Origin: an uncultured Alphaproteobacteria bacterium
GTDB lineage: Bacteria; Pseudomonadota; Alphaproteobacteria; HIMB59; GCA-002718135
Reading direction: 5' to 3'
DNA: 64,000 bases
NCBI GenBank assembly: GCA_902616075.1
Contig: CACMRK010000001.1
Span: 1-64,000 of the forward strand
The translations under genes and the position numbers were made by a program. Below the pieces are notes generated by a model, which was given only the letters and a program-made list of their open reading frames with translations, ran no database searches and was not told the origin of the DNA. Positions 21,424 to 31,322 of the stretch are shown here, piece after piece (the first letter of the stretch is position 1; the number at the start of each line of letters is the position of its first letter).

Positions 21424-22097
21424 AAAATTGAAGTAATTTGCTCAAACTTTTTCTTTTGTTTTGCAAACTTTGGAACTTTTACATCTTTATCGGGTCGTCC
21501 AACAATAAGTAAAACAAATGGTTTTTCATTACTAGGTCTTTTCAAAATTTTATTAAGAAATGTCATTGGGCTTGGCGTGTGTGTTAACATTGCTAAGCCA
21601 GAAAAATGTAAACAAGTAATTAATATACCAGTAGCTATACCAACAGACTCTTTTACATAATAATTTTTTATTTTCTTATTTTTTGAAACTGAAAATTTTT
21701 TCTCAAATATAGCTATTAAATAAGGTGCATTTTCAATAAATTTTTTATTTTCATCAGTTCCTAAAGGAGTTAATGCATCTAACCATTCTTTAGGAGCTTT
21801 GTACTTATAAAAATTTTCTTCTTCTTTTTCTGCTTCTAATCTAATCTTCTTTTTTACGTTTTTATTTTTTATTACTACAAAATGCCAAGGTTGAAGATTT
21901 GCTCCACTTGGAGCTGATCCTGCAGATAAGATCGCATTTTTTATAATATTTATATCGATTTTATCTTTTGAAAATTCACGTATGCTTCTTCTTTCTTTAA
22001 TTTTATTATAAAATTTTTTTGAATTAATCTTCATTTCTTTGATAGTTTGATTTGAAAATTTTAAATCTTCAGCTATGTATTTTTTAACTTTATGCAT
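21420..22097 (-). CDS. Nitroreductase family protein
   Basis: IKERRSIREFSKDKIDINIIKNAILSAGSAPSGANLQPWHFVVIKN. Confidence 0.92.
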   Translation of the reverse strand: MHKVKKYIAEDLKFSNQTIKEMKINSKKFYNKIKERRSIREFSKDKIDINIIKNAILSAGSAPSGANLQPWHFVVIKNKNVKKKIRLEAEKEEENFYKYKAPKEWLDALTPLGTDENKKFIENAPYLIAIFEKKFSVSKNKKIKNYYVKESVGIATGILITCLHFSGLAMLTHTPSPMTFLNKILKRPSNEKPFVLLIVGRPDKDVKVPKFAKQKKKFEQITSIF

Positions 22098-22280
22098 TGG
22101 TTAGTTATTATTATTGGGATACTATTAATTTCTCTATCAATTAGTAATCCTCTATACAAACTAATTATAAAAAAACGAATAAGATTTAATCTTTTTGTTG
22201 AAATCCTGTTCAGGATAATAATGTTTTTAGTTAGTGTAATTATTATTTTTCTAGGTTTGTACTTAGAGAGTATTTCTTAA
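22092..22280 (+). CDS. Small hypothetical membrane protein (62 aa)
   Basis: Two hydrophobic segments; start codon overlaps the divergent nitroreductase start (ATGCAT). Confidence 0.45.
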   Translation: MHWLVIIIGILLISLSISNPLYKLIIKKRIRFNLFVEILFRIIMFLVSVIIIFLGLYLESIS

Positions 22281-22609
22281 TATCTTCTTATATTTCTGTC
22301 AATTAAAGCAGCCCATGCGTCTATTCCGCCAAGTACATTAACACAATGATTATAACCTTGTGCTTTAAGCCATTTACATACAGCTTGGCTTCTTGTACCG
22401 GTATGACACATTACAAAAATATTTTTTTTCTTATCTAATTCGGTGTATCTTTTAGCAATCTCTGAAAGTTTCATGTGTATTGTGCCTTTAATATGGGCAT
22501 GATCTCTCTCAGTATCTTCTCTTACATCTATAATTTGAATTTTTTTGTCATCTTGCTTGAGCTCATTTAATTGATGAACTGTAATTTCACTGCTACTGTA
22601 AAGATCCAT
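22277..22609 (-). CDS. Rhodanese-like domain protein
   Basis: IQIIDVREDTERDHAHIKGTIHMKLSE; active-site loop VMCHTGTRSQAV with Cys present. Confidence 0.93.
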   Translation of the reverse strand: MDLYSSSEITVHQLNELKQDDKKIQIIDVREDTERDHAHIKGTIHMKLSEIAKRYTELDKKKNIFVMCHTGTRSQAVCKWLKAQGYNHCVNVLGGIDAWAALIDRNIRRY

Positions 22610-22718
22610 TTGATTATCTTATTATAAATGCTACTAGATTTCTACTATTTTAAATAAATTTAATTTTAAAAATTAAATTTGTTATTTCTAAGTTTTTCAT
22701 GTAAGAGCGCATATCATT

Positions 22719-23018
22719 ATGACTAAGAAAATAACTTTTTCAGCTTTTGGTAGAGATTCATATTATCACAGAGATTGGTTCAAAAAAAATGGTTTCAAAT
22801 TCGATAGAAGTTCTAGAAAATGGACTGTAGAAAATTTACCAATAGATAATGCAGAAGAATTTGCCAGTTATTGTAGGAAATACGGTTTAACATTTGAACG
22901 ATCTGATAGAATGATTACAGAATTTGATTACGCAGATTATCTCTGGGATGGAAGAAGAGATGAATTTATGAAACCTTCTGAAAATATTGAAATTCCACAA
23001 CCAAAAAATAAAATCTAA
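22719..23018 (+). CDS. Conserved-looking hypothetical protein (99 aa)
   Basis: Intact ORF: SYYHRDWFKKNGFKFDRSSRKWTVENLPIDNAEEFASYCRKYGLTFERSD. Confidence 0.6.
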   Translation: MTKKITFSAFGRDSYYHRDWFKKNGFKFDRSSRKWTVENLPIDNAEEFASYCRKYGLTFERSDRMITEFDYADYLWDGRRDEFMKPSENIEIPQPKNKI

Positions 23019-23021
23019 TTT

Positions 23022-23939
23022 TTGTTAAATAAATTATTATCAAATAATTTAATACTTCTTATAATTTTAGCTGCAATTTGGGGATCTTCTTTTTTTGTTA
23101 TTAAAATTTGTCTGTCTAGTTTTACACCTACAAGTATTGCTTCCTTAAGATTAATTATAGCATCAATTTTCTTAATTATTTTATATTATTCATATAACAA
23201 TCATCCTAAATTAAATCTCAATTTAGTTTTAATTCTTTCTTTTATTGGCATTACTGGAAATTTTTTACCATTCTATCTGATTAGTTGGGCTGAACAATAC
23301 ATCCCTTCTTCTACTGCAGGTTTATTAATGTCGGTTGGTCCCTTAATAACATTACTAATGTCTCATGTTTTAACTTCAGACGATAAGTTTACTTTGGTTA
23401 AATTTTTATCAATTATTATAGGTTTTGTAGGTATTATTTTTATTTTAGATATAAGTAAATTTAATTTTCAAGATGAAAACTATATTAGTACTTTAGCAAA
23501 AATTTTTGTGATTATAGCTGCATTTGGTTATATGATTTCAAATATTGCTGCTTATAATAAATTAAAGAAATTAAGCCCTATTTCGATTACTACTTTTGCT
23601 ACATTATTTGGAGCGATAATATCATTACCTTTTTTATTCTATGATTTTATTAATTATGAGAATAATATTAATAAGATTTCTTTAATTTCTATTATTTATT
23701 TAGGTGTTTTTCCAACAGCTATTGCATTTCATATGCGTTATCATATAGTTAAACAATCTGGTCCAGTTTTCTTGTCTTATGTTGCCTATTTAATTCCTGT
23801 TTTTGCATTAATATGGGGATTCATATTTCTTTCTGAACAAATAGTATTTAGTTCTGTAGTCGGAATTATTCTAGTTTTTATTGGTCTGTTTGTTGGGCAA
23901 AAAAGATCAATGAGTAAAATATCCGTAAAAAACATATAA
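23022..23939 (+). CDS. EamA/DMT-family transporter
   Basis: TTG start; IILAAIWGSSFFVIKICLSSFTPTSIASLRLIIASIFL. Confidence 0.88.
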   Translation: MLNKLLSNNLILLIILAAIWGSSFFVIKICLSSFTPTSIASLRLIIASIFLIILYYSYNNHPKLNLNLVLILSFIGITGNFLPFYLISWAEQYIPSSTAGLLMSVGPLITLLMSHVLTSDDKFTLVKFLSIIIGFVGIIFILDISKFNFQDENYISTLAKIFVIIAAFGYMISNIAAYNKLKKLSPISITTFATLFGAIISLPFLFYDFINYENNINKISLISIIYLGVFPTAIAFHMRYHIVKQSGPVFLSYVAYLIPVFALIWGFIFLSEQIVFSSVVGIILVFIGLFVGQKRSMSKISVKNI

Positions 23940-24037
23940 TACTAATAAAACAGCAATAAAAATAGACACATTTTTGAAGTTAAAGTATTTCATTTATGGT
24001 TGAAATTTAATTTTTTATAGTCCAATATACTTTTATT

Positions 24038-25402
24038 ATGAGCGACTCAATTAAATACTTACTTGAAGAAAATAAAGCACCAAAGTTTTGGTATAATATT
24101 AATGCAGACTTACCAAGTCCACCACCACCACCATTACACCCTGGAACTAAACAACCAGCTGGTCCTGATGACTTTGCTCCTTTATTTCCAATGAGTTTAA
24201 TTATGCAAGAAGTTTCTACCGAAAGAGAAATAGAAATTCCTGAGCCAGTAAGAGAAGTATACAAACAATGGAGACCTTCTCCTTTATTTAGAGCAAGAAG
24301 GTTAGAAAAGTTTTTAGATACACCAGCTAAAATTTATTACAAATATGAAGGTGTTAGTCCTACAGGAAGTCACAAACCAAATACTGCAGTTCCGCAAGCA
24401 TTTTTTAATAAAGAAGAAGGAATTAGTAAAATTTTTACTGAAACGGGCGCAGGTCAGTGGGGAAGTTCATTAGCTTTTGCAGGTCAGATCTTTGGTATAG
24501 ATATAGAAGTTTTCATGGTTAAGGTTAGTTTTGATCATAAACCTTACAGAAAATTAATGATGCAATCTTTCGGCGCTAACTGTCATGCTAGTCCATCTAA
24601 TTTAACTGACTTTGGTAACAAGTTATTATCAGAAAATCCTGATAACCCTGGTAGTTTGGGAATAGCTATATCAGAAGCAATAGAAGCTACTGTTAAAAGT
24701 GGAGGTAAAGCAAAATACTCACTTGGAAGTGTCTTAGGCCACGTTCTAATGCATCAAACTATAAATGGTAATGAAGCTATTATGCAAATGGAGATGGCTG
24801 GAGATTATCCTGATATTATTGTTGGCTGTACAGGTGGTGGTAGTAATCTTTCTGGATTAATGTTTCCATTTTTAGGACAACAGTTAAGAGGTGGTCAAAA
24901 AATTGATATAATTGGTTGCGAGCCTGCATCATGTCCTTCATTTACTAAGGGTAAGTATGCTTATGATCATGGTGATATGGCAAAAATGACTCCATTAATT
25001 AAAATGCATACTCTTGGTTCTGATTTCTTACCACCGGCTAATCACTCTGGTGGATTAAGATACCATGGCATGTCTTATCATTTAAGCCACTTATATGAGT
25101 TAGGTCTGATGAGAGCAAAGGCTTACGGTCAAAAAGATTGTTTTGAAGCTGGTTTAACTTTTGCAAAACAAGAAGGAATTATTCCTGCTCCAGAAGGAAA
25201 CCATGCAATCAAAGGTGCTATTGATGCAGCTTTAGAATGTAAAGAAAAAGGCGAGTCAAAAACTATTCTCTTTAATTTATGTGGCCATGGATATTTTGAT
25301 ATGTCAGCTTATGATGATTATCTAAATGGATCAATGGCTGATGATGTTATTGATGATGATGGTATAGGTAAATCTATTTCTCAAATACCAGAAGTAGCAT
25401 AA
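24038..25402 (+). CDS. TrpB2-type tryptophan synthase beta chain-like protein
   Basis: PLHPGTKQPAGPDDFAPLFP, RPSPLFRARRLEKFLDTPAKIYYKYEGVSPTGSHKPNTA (PLP lysine), TETGAGQWGSSLAFA, GCTGGGSNLSGL; long TrpB2 architecture. Confidence 0.92.
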   Translation: MSDSIKYLLEENKAPKFWYNINADLPSPPPPPLHPGTKQPAGPDDFAPLFPMSLIMQEVSTEREIEIPEPVREVYKQWRPSPLFRARRLEKFLDTPAKIYYKYEGVSPTGSHKPNTAVPQAFFNKEEGISKIFTETGAGQWGSSLAFAGQIFGIDIEVFMVKVSFDHKPYRKLMMQSFGANCHASPSNLTDFGNKLLSENPDNPGSLGIAISEAIEATVKSGGKAKYSLGSVLGHVLMHQTINGNEAIMQMEMAGDYPDIIVGCTGGGSNLSGLMFPFLGQQLRGGQKIDIIGCEPASCPSFTKGKYAYDHGDMAKMTPLIKMHTLGSDFLPPANHSGGLRYHGMSYHLSHLYELGLMRAKAYGQKDCFEAGLTFAKQEGIIPAPEGNHAIKGAIDAALECKEKGESKTILFNLCGHGYFDMSAYDDYLNGSMADDVIDDDGIGKSISQIPEVA

Positions 25403-25448
25403 TTTAAGTTTAAATTTTTTTTTATTTAATTAAAGGTGTTTCTTTATT

Positions 25449-26663
25449 ATGGTTGAAATTAAACCTTTTAAAGGAACACGTCCTTACAACGAAGATGCAA
25501 AAAATTTAATTGCCCCCTCTACTGATCATTTAAGTATTGAAAATATAGAAATATTTAAAAAAAATAATTATTGGAATTATTTAAAAATTTTGAATCCTGT
25601 TGGCCAATTAAAAGAAGCAGATACTCTCTTAGAAGCTAAATCACATTTTAATGAAATGAAAGAAAATGACGTAATTAAAAAAGATAAAGAATTATTTTAT
25701 TACATTTATCAAATTGAATTTAAAAACCATACTCAACTAGGTTTTTTATCTCTTTCTAAAATATCAGATTTCGTAGATGAAAAAATTAAAGCACATGAAA
25801 AAATTTATGAAACAAGGATGAGAGAAAGAGCAGAGCAAATGTTAAATATAAAAACACAAATTGGTCCTATTTATGTTGTATATAAAAAAAACAATAAGAT
25901 AAAAGATTTATTATCCTCTATAATATCAAATACTCCAGATTATGATTTTGAAAGTTTTGATAAATCTATTCATAAACTTTGGTGTGTCTCTGATGAATCT
26001 TTCATTAAAAAGCTATCTTCTTTGTTTATAAATGAGGTAGATAATTTTTATATTGCTGATGGACATCATAGAATGGGTGCAATGAAAATTATTGGTGAAT
26101 TAAATTATAATAAAAATATTTTACAAGAAGATTTTATGATAGCAGCGTTTCCAAGTGATGAGGCTAAAATATTTGATTATAATAGAGTTGTTAAAGATTT
26201 AAATGGTTTGAGTGAAGAAAATTTTTTAAACATTCTTTCTGAAAATTTCGAAATAAAAAAAGAAAAAAATCCTTTCAAACCTCAATCTAATAAACAATTT
26301 GGAATGTATCATGAAAAAAAGTGGTATTCATTACATTTTAAAACTGAATTAAAAACTGATAATTTTGTTGATACGCTAGATATTAATATTTTAAATAATT
26401 TTATTTTCAAAAAACATTTAAATATATCTGATGTTAATAATGATGAAAGAATAAGATTTATTGCCGGATGTCATGGTTTGGAAGCTTTAGAAAAAAAAGT
26501 TGATGAAAATAATGACAGTGTGGCATTTTCTATCTTCCCATCTTCAATAAGTGATGTTATTACAGTCGCGAATAAAAATTTGACTATGCCCCCTAAATCA
26601 ACATGGTTTGATCCAAAACCTTTAGATGGCTTAGTAGTTTATGAGTTTGAAAAAAATGTATGA
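25449..26663 (+). CDS. DUF1015 family protein
   Basis: KPFKGTRPYNEDAKNLIAPSTD; FYIADGHHRMGAMKIIGEL; SEENFLNILSENFEIKKE; about 400 aa. Confidence 0.9.
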   Translation: MVEIKPFKGTRPYNEDAKNLIAPSTDHLSIENIEIFKKNNYWNYLKILNPVGQLKEADTLLEAKSHFNEMKENDVIKKDKELFYYIYQIEFKNHTQLGFLSLSKISDFVDEKIKAHEKIYETRMRERAEQMLNIKTQIGPIYVVYKKNNKIKDLLSSIISNTPDYDFESFDKSIHKLWCVSDESFIKKLSSLFINEVDNFYIADGHHRMGAMKIIGELNYNKNILQEDFMIAAFPSDEAKIFDYNRVVKDLNGLSEENFLNILSENFEIKKEKNPFKPQSNKQFGMYHEKKWYSLHFKTELKTDNFVDTLDINILNNFIFKKHLNISDVNNDERIRFIAGCHGLEALEKKVDENNDSVAFSIFPSSISDVITVANKNLTMPPKSTWFDPKPLDGLVVYEFEKNV

Positions 26664-27823
26664 ATAAACCTAATACTAAACCTAATAATCCAAATTTTTC
26701 AAGTGGACCAACTTCAAAAAGACCAGGCTGGGACATATCTGTTTTGAGTAATGCTTTAACTGGTAGATCTCACAGATCTGTTGAATGTAAAGCAAGATTA
26801 AAAGAAGCAATAGATAAATCTAAAGATATTCTTAAATTACCTGATGATTATTTATTGGGTATCATGCCTGGATCAAATACTGGTGCTTTAGAAGCTGCTA
26901 TGTGGTGCCTATTAGGTAAAACGGGAGTCGATATTCTTGCATGGGAAAATTTTGGTAAAGATTGGGTAATCGATGCAATCAGCGAATTAAAATTAGAAAA
27001 TTTAAATATTCATGAAGAAGATTATGGGAAACTACCTGACCTAAGCAAAGTCAATTTTGATAATGACGTTATTTTTACTTGGAATGGAACAACATCTGGT
27101 GTCAAAGTTCCAAATGGAGATTGGATACCTGATGACAGAAAAGGCCTAACCATTTGTGATGCTACTTCTGCTATCTTTGGTATGCCTATAGATTATAATA
27201 AATGCGATGTTATAACTTGGTCTTGGCAAAAAATACTTGGAGGAGAGGCTGCTCATGGAATGATAGCAATTTCTCCACGCGTTGTTGAAAGATTAGAAAG
27301 TTTTACACCTAGTTGGCCAGTACCAAAATTGTTTAGATTAGCTGAAAACCAAAAATTAATAAAAGGTATTTTTGAAGGAAACACAATTAATACACCTTCA
27401 ATGATATGCGTTGAAGATATAATTGATTCATTAAATTGGGTTTCTTCTCAAGGAGGATTAAATTCATTAATTTCTAAATCCCAGAATTCTTTACAAAAAA
27501 TTAGAGAATGGATTAATGAGAGAGATTGGGTGACCTTTTTATCTGAAATTGAAGACGATAATTATATATCAAACACTGGAATAACTTTTAAAATTGTTGA
27601 AGATTGGTTTACTAATAAAGATGAAAGTGATCAAAGAGTTGTAATGGCTGATATTTGTAAATTACTTTCTGAAAATAATGTTGGATTTGATTGCAATGGA
27701 TATCCTAAAGCACCACCTTCTTTTAGAATATGGGCTGGAGGCACGGTTCAAACTTCAGATGTAGAATTAGTTTTACCATGGATTGATTGGGCTTATTCAG
27801 AAATTAAATCAAAACATGCCTAA
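26660..27823 (+). CDS. serC: Phosphoserine aminotransferase
   Basis: NPNFSSGPTSKRPGWDISVLSNALTGRSHRS...LGIMPGSNTGALEAAMWCLLG...SWQKILGGEAAHGMIAISPR. Confidence 0.94.
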   Translation: MNKPNTKPNNPNFSSGPTSKRPGWDISVLSNALTGRSHRSVECKARLKEAIDKSKDILKLPDDYLLGIMPGSNTGALEAAMWCLLGKTGVDILAWENFGKDWVIDAISELKLENLNIHEEDYGKLPDLSKVNFDNDVIFTWNGTTSGVKVPNGDWIPDDRKGLTICDATSAIFGMPIDYNKCDVITWSWQKILGGEAAHGMIAISPRVVERLESFTPSWPVPKLFRLAENQKLIKGIFEGNTINTPSMICVEDIIDSLNWVSSQGGLNSLISKSQNSLQKIREWINERDWVTFLSEIEDDNYISNTGITFKIVEDWFTNKDESDQRVVMADICKLLSENNVGFDCNGYPKAPPSFRIWAGGTVQTSDVELVLPWIDWAYSEIKSKHA

Positions 27824-28754
27824 AGTACTAATATCAGATTCACTAGATAACATTGCATATGAAATTTTAAAAAAAAATAATATTTCAGTTGATACAAAAA
27901 CAAATTTATCTCCTGAAGAATTAAAAAAAATAATTGATAACTATGATGGTTTAATTATTCGTTCTGCAACTAAAGTGCGAAAAGATTTAATTGATTCTCT
28001 TTCAAATTTAAAAATTATAGGTAGAGCAGGAGCAGGAGTTGATAATGTTGATGTGGAAGCTGCTAAAAATAAAAACATTATCGTAATGAATACTCCAGGA
28101 GGCAATACAAATGCTACAGCAGAACACACAATTGGTTTAATTTTTGCATTGCAAAGAAAAATTACTGTTGCCAATGAGACAACTCATAAGGGTCTTTGGG
28201 AAAAAAAGAAATTAAAAGGAAATGAAATTAAAGGCAAGAAAATTGGTATCGTTGGTTTTGGTAATGTAGGTAAAAGAGTTGCAGAAATATCTAATGTATT
28301 GGGAATGCACGTTTCAATATTTTCTTCATACTTTAAAACAATTAAGGATAGCTATCCTGAATATAATTCTTGTTCTATTGATGAGATTATTAAAGATTCA
28401 GATATAATTTCTTTTCACTGTAAACCCAATAAAGATGGTAATCCGATTATGAATAAAAATCATTTATCACTAATGAAAAAAAATTGCATAATTATCAACA
28501 CCGCTAGAGGTAACTTAGTTGATGAAGATGATCTTAAAAACGCTCTTGAAAAAAAAGAAATTAAAGGTGCTGCATTAGATGTTTTTAAAAATGAGCCTTT
28601 AGTAGAAAGTGGGTTTTATAATTTAGATAATATAATTTTAACTCCACATATTGCTGCTTCTACTGATGAAGCACAAATGGTTGTAGCAGAAATGGTTGCT
28701 AATCAGTTTGTTGAATTTTTTAATAATAATAAAATTATAAATTCAGTTACTTAA
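27816..28754 (+). CDS. serA: D-3-phosphoglycerate dehydrogenase / 2-hydroxyacid dehydrogenase
   Basis: MPKVLISDSLDNIAYEILKK; GRAGAGVDNVDVEAAKNKNIIVMNTPGGNTNATAEHTIGL; start placed at ATG 27816, overlapping the serC 3' end. Confidence 0.88.
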   Translation: MPKVLISDSLDNIAYEILKKNNISVDTKTNLSPEELKKIIDNYDGLIIRSATKVRKDLIDSLSNLKIIGRAGAGVDNVDVEAAKNKNIIVMNTPGGNTNATAEHTIGLIFALQRKITVANETTHKGLWEKKKLKGNEIKGKKIGIVGFGNVGKRVAEISNVLGMHVSIFSSYFKTIKDSYPEYNSCSIDEIIKDSDIISFHCKPNKDGNPIMNKNHLSLMKKNCIIINTARGNLVDEDDLKNALEKKEIKGAALDVFKNEPLVESGFYNLDNIILTPHIAASTDEAQMVVAEMVANQFVEFFNNNKIINSVT

Positions 28755-30606
28755 TAAAAATTTCAGTTAAATTTTCTAAGTAAGCGGATGGATTAGAGAG
28801 AATGTTACCATCTAATATATTAGCTTGATCTAAAATTAAATTTGAAGCTTTTTTATGGTCAATTTTTGTTAGATTTTGAGATAAATTTACAATCATCGGA
28901 TGGTTTGGATTAATTTCAAGTATCTTTTTTGAAACAGGAGTTTTTTGATTATGCATTTTCATCAGTTTTTCCATATTTATATCCATCCCAGCTTCTTCAG
29001 CAACAAGCAGAATAGGGCTTTTTGTTAATCTCTCAGATACAATTACATCAGATATTGTCTCTTTTAGCTCTGTTTTAAGTATGTTAATTAAATCATTGAT
29101 TTTACTATCTATTTCTTTTTTATTTTCATCTTTCTTATTTGATTTTTCACCAACTTTTGAAACATCAACTTTACCTTTGGTTATTGATTTAAATTCTAAA
29201 TCTTTAAATTTATTTACATTTTGAATCCAAAACTCATCTACTGCATCAACCATAAACAAAACTGGTATCTTTTTATCAGTGAATACTTCTAATTGAGGGG
29301 AGTTTTTAATATGATCCTTATCAGTATTAGCAAAATAATAAATTTCTTTTTGATCTTTAGCCATTAATTTAGTGTACTCTTCAAGAGATATTTTTTTGTC
29401 ATTTAAAGAATTTTCAAACCTTAATAACGGTAGGATTTTTTCATGATGATCATTATGTTCATATAACCCTTCTTTTAGTACTGGACCAAAATTATTCCAA
29501 AATGTCTCAAATTTATCCTTTTCTTTCTTAGCTAAGCTATCAATTTCACTTAAAATTTTATTAGTAATACCTTTTTTTATTTTTGTAATAATAGGATTAT
29601 TTTGAAGCATTTCTCTACTTATATTTAGAGAAATATCCTGTGAATCGACTACTCCTGGGATAAAACGTAACCAATTAGGAATTATGTCTTCACAATCATC
29701 AGTGATAAAAACTTTTTGAACATATAATTTTATTTTATTTTTCCTATCGGCATTGAATAAATCCATAGGTTGATTTGTAGGAAAATAAAGTAAAGCCTTA
29801 TAACTAATAACACCCTCAGCGTTATAGTGAATAGTTTTTAAGGGATCATCAAAGTTAAATGAAATATTATTATAAAATTGTTTATAGTCTTCCTCTTTTA
29901 TATCTTTTTTATCTTTTAGCCATAATGGACTACCTTCATTTATTTTTTCTTCTTTTTCTTTATCGTCAAGATCCTTAAGATAAATTGGGAAAGGAATATA
30001 ATTAGAGTATTTTGTTATAATTGATCTTAAACGAAATGAATCTAAAAATTCATCAGCATCTTTCTTTATATTTAGAGTTATACAGGTGCCACGTTTATCT
30101 TTTTTAGCTTCTTCAATGGTATAATTTTCTTTTCCATTAGAAGACCAAAGATTTGTTTCTTCATTTTCAGCATCTTTAGAAAGCACTTCAACATTATCCG
30201 CAACCATATATGAAGAATAAAAACCAACACCAAACTGTCCAATTGCAGAAATATCATTACTCTTTTTATTTTTCATTGCTTCAATAAATTTACTAGTTCC
30301 TGATCTCGCTATAGTTCCTAAATTATCAATAAGTTCATTTTTAGACATTCCAATTCCATTATCTTCAATTTCAATAATTTTTTTCTTTTTTGAAACTCTG
30401 ATATTTATTTTTAAATCCTTTTCATCTTTAAGAAGATTTTTTTTGGAGAGTGATTGATATCTTAATTTTTCGCAGGCATCTGCAGAATTAGATATTAATT
30501 CTCTTAAAAATATTTCTCTTTCGCTATAAAGAGAATTAGCAACAAGATCTAAAAGCTTACTGACTTCAGCTTGAAATGTTAAATTTTCTTTAGTTTTTTC
30601 TGCCAT
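28747..30606 (-). CDS. htpG: Hsp90-family chaperone HtpG
   Basis: FQAEVSKLLDLVANSLYSEREIFLRELISNSADACEKLRY; IGQFGVGFYSSYMVAD. Confidence 0.97.
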   Translation of the reverse strand: MAEKTKENLTFQAEVSKLLDLVANSLYSEREIFLRELISNSADACEKLRYQSLSKKNLLKDEKDLKINIRVSKKKKIIEIEDNGIGMSKNELIDNLGTIARSGTSKFIEAMKNKKSNDISAIGQFGVGFYSSYMVADNVEVLSKDAENEETNLWSSNGKENYTIEEAKKDKRGTCITLNIKKDADEFLDSFRLRSIITKYSNYIPFPIYLKDLDDKEKEEKINEGSPLWLKDKKDIKEEDYKQFYNNISFNFDDPLKTIHYNAEGVISYKALLYFPTNQPMDLFNADRKNKIKLYVQKVFITDDCEDIIPNWLRFIPGVVDSQDISLNISREMLQNNPIITKIKKGITNKILSEIDSLAKKEKDKFETFWNNFGPVLKEGLYEHNDHHEKILPLLRFENSLNDKKISLEEYTKLMAKDQKEIYYFANTDKDHIKNSPQLEVFTDKKIPVLFMVDAVDEFWIQNVNKFKDLEFKSITKGKVDVSKVGEKSNKKDENKKEIDSKINDLINILKTELKETISDVIVSERLTKSPILLVAEEAGMDINMEKLMKMHNQKTPVSKKILEINPNHPMIVNLSQNLTKIDHKKASNLILDQANILDGNILSNPSAYLENLTEIFIK

Positions 30607-30689
30607 TTTTGAAATTTAAGCATTCATATCTATAATTCAATAGTAAGCAATAATTTTTTGCCACATTTAAGACTATATAGGTAAAAGTT

Positions 30690-31322
30690 ATGGTATTTAG
30701 ATTTATAATGAAATTTGATAATTTTTTAAAATTATTGTGCATTACATTGTTATTTTTATATGCATGTACTTCAAATCAGTTAACAAATACTGCTGATAGT
30801 TGCATAATTTTTGATGAAAAGAAAAGCTGGTATAAAGCAACTAAAAATTCTTATGATAAATGGAATACCCCAATTGCATTCCAATTAGCAGTTATAAAAC
30901 AAGAATCATCTTTTACTCAATTTGCAAAACCAAAAAGAAAAAAATTTTTAGGTTTAATACCAACTTCTAGACCATCAACTGCTTTTGGTTATGCACAAAT
31001 AACAAATCCTACATGGGATTGGTATAAGAATAAAACTGGAAATCAAAATGCATCAAGGGCAAATTTTAAAGATGTAACTGATTTTATTGGATGGTACACA
31101 ACACAGTCCGAAAATATGATTGGAATTTCAAAAAATGATTACTATAATCAATATTTAGCATATCATGAAGGTCAAAACGGATGGTCGAAAGAGACTTTTA
31201 AAAGTAAAGATTGGTTGATTGATGTTGCTAAAAATGTAGAAAGAAATACTAAGATGTTTAATAAACAATTAAAACAATGTGAAGAAAAACTAAATAAAAA
31301 AGGTTTCTTCGGAATACTATAA
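30690..31322 (+). CDS. Lipoprotein, lytic transglycosylase (SLT)-like
   Basis: Lipobox-like LFLYAC; AFQLAVIKQESSFTQFA (catalytic Glu) and FGYAQITNPTWDWYK. Confidence 0.75.
   Translation: MVFRFIMKFDNFLKLLCITLLFLYACTSNQLTNTADSCIIFDEKKSWYKATKNSYDKWNTPIAFQLAVIKQESSFTQFAKPKRKKFLGLIPTSRPSTAFGYAQITNPTWDWYKNKTGNQNASRANFKDVTDFIGWYTTQSENMIGISKNDYYNQYLAYHEGQNGWSKETFKSKDWLIDVAKNVERNTKMFNKQLKQCEEKLNKKGFFGIL

Noticed and set aside
24007-24264. 85-aa minus ORF antisense to trpB2 start
   Set aside because: The Gly/Ser-rich stretch is simply the complement of the trpB2 polyproline region.
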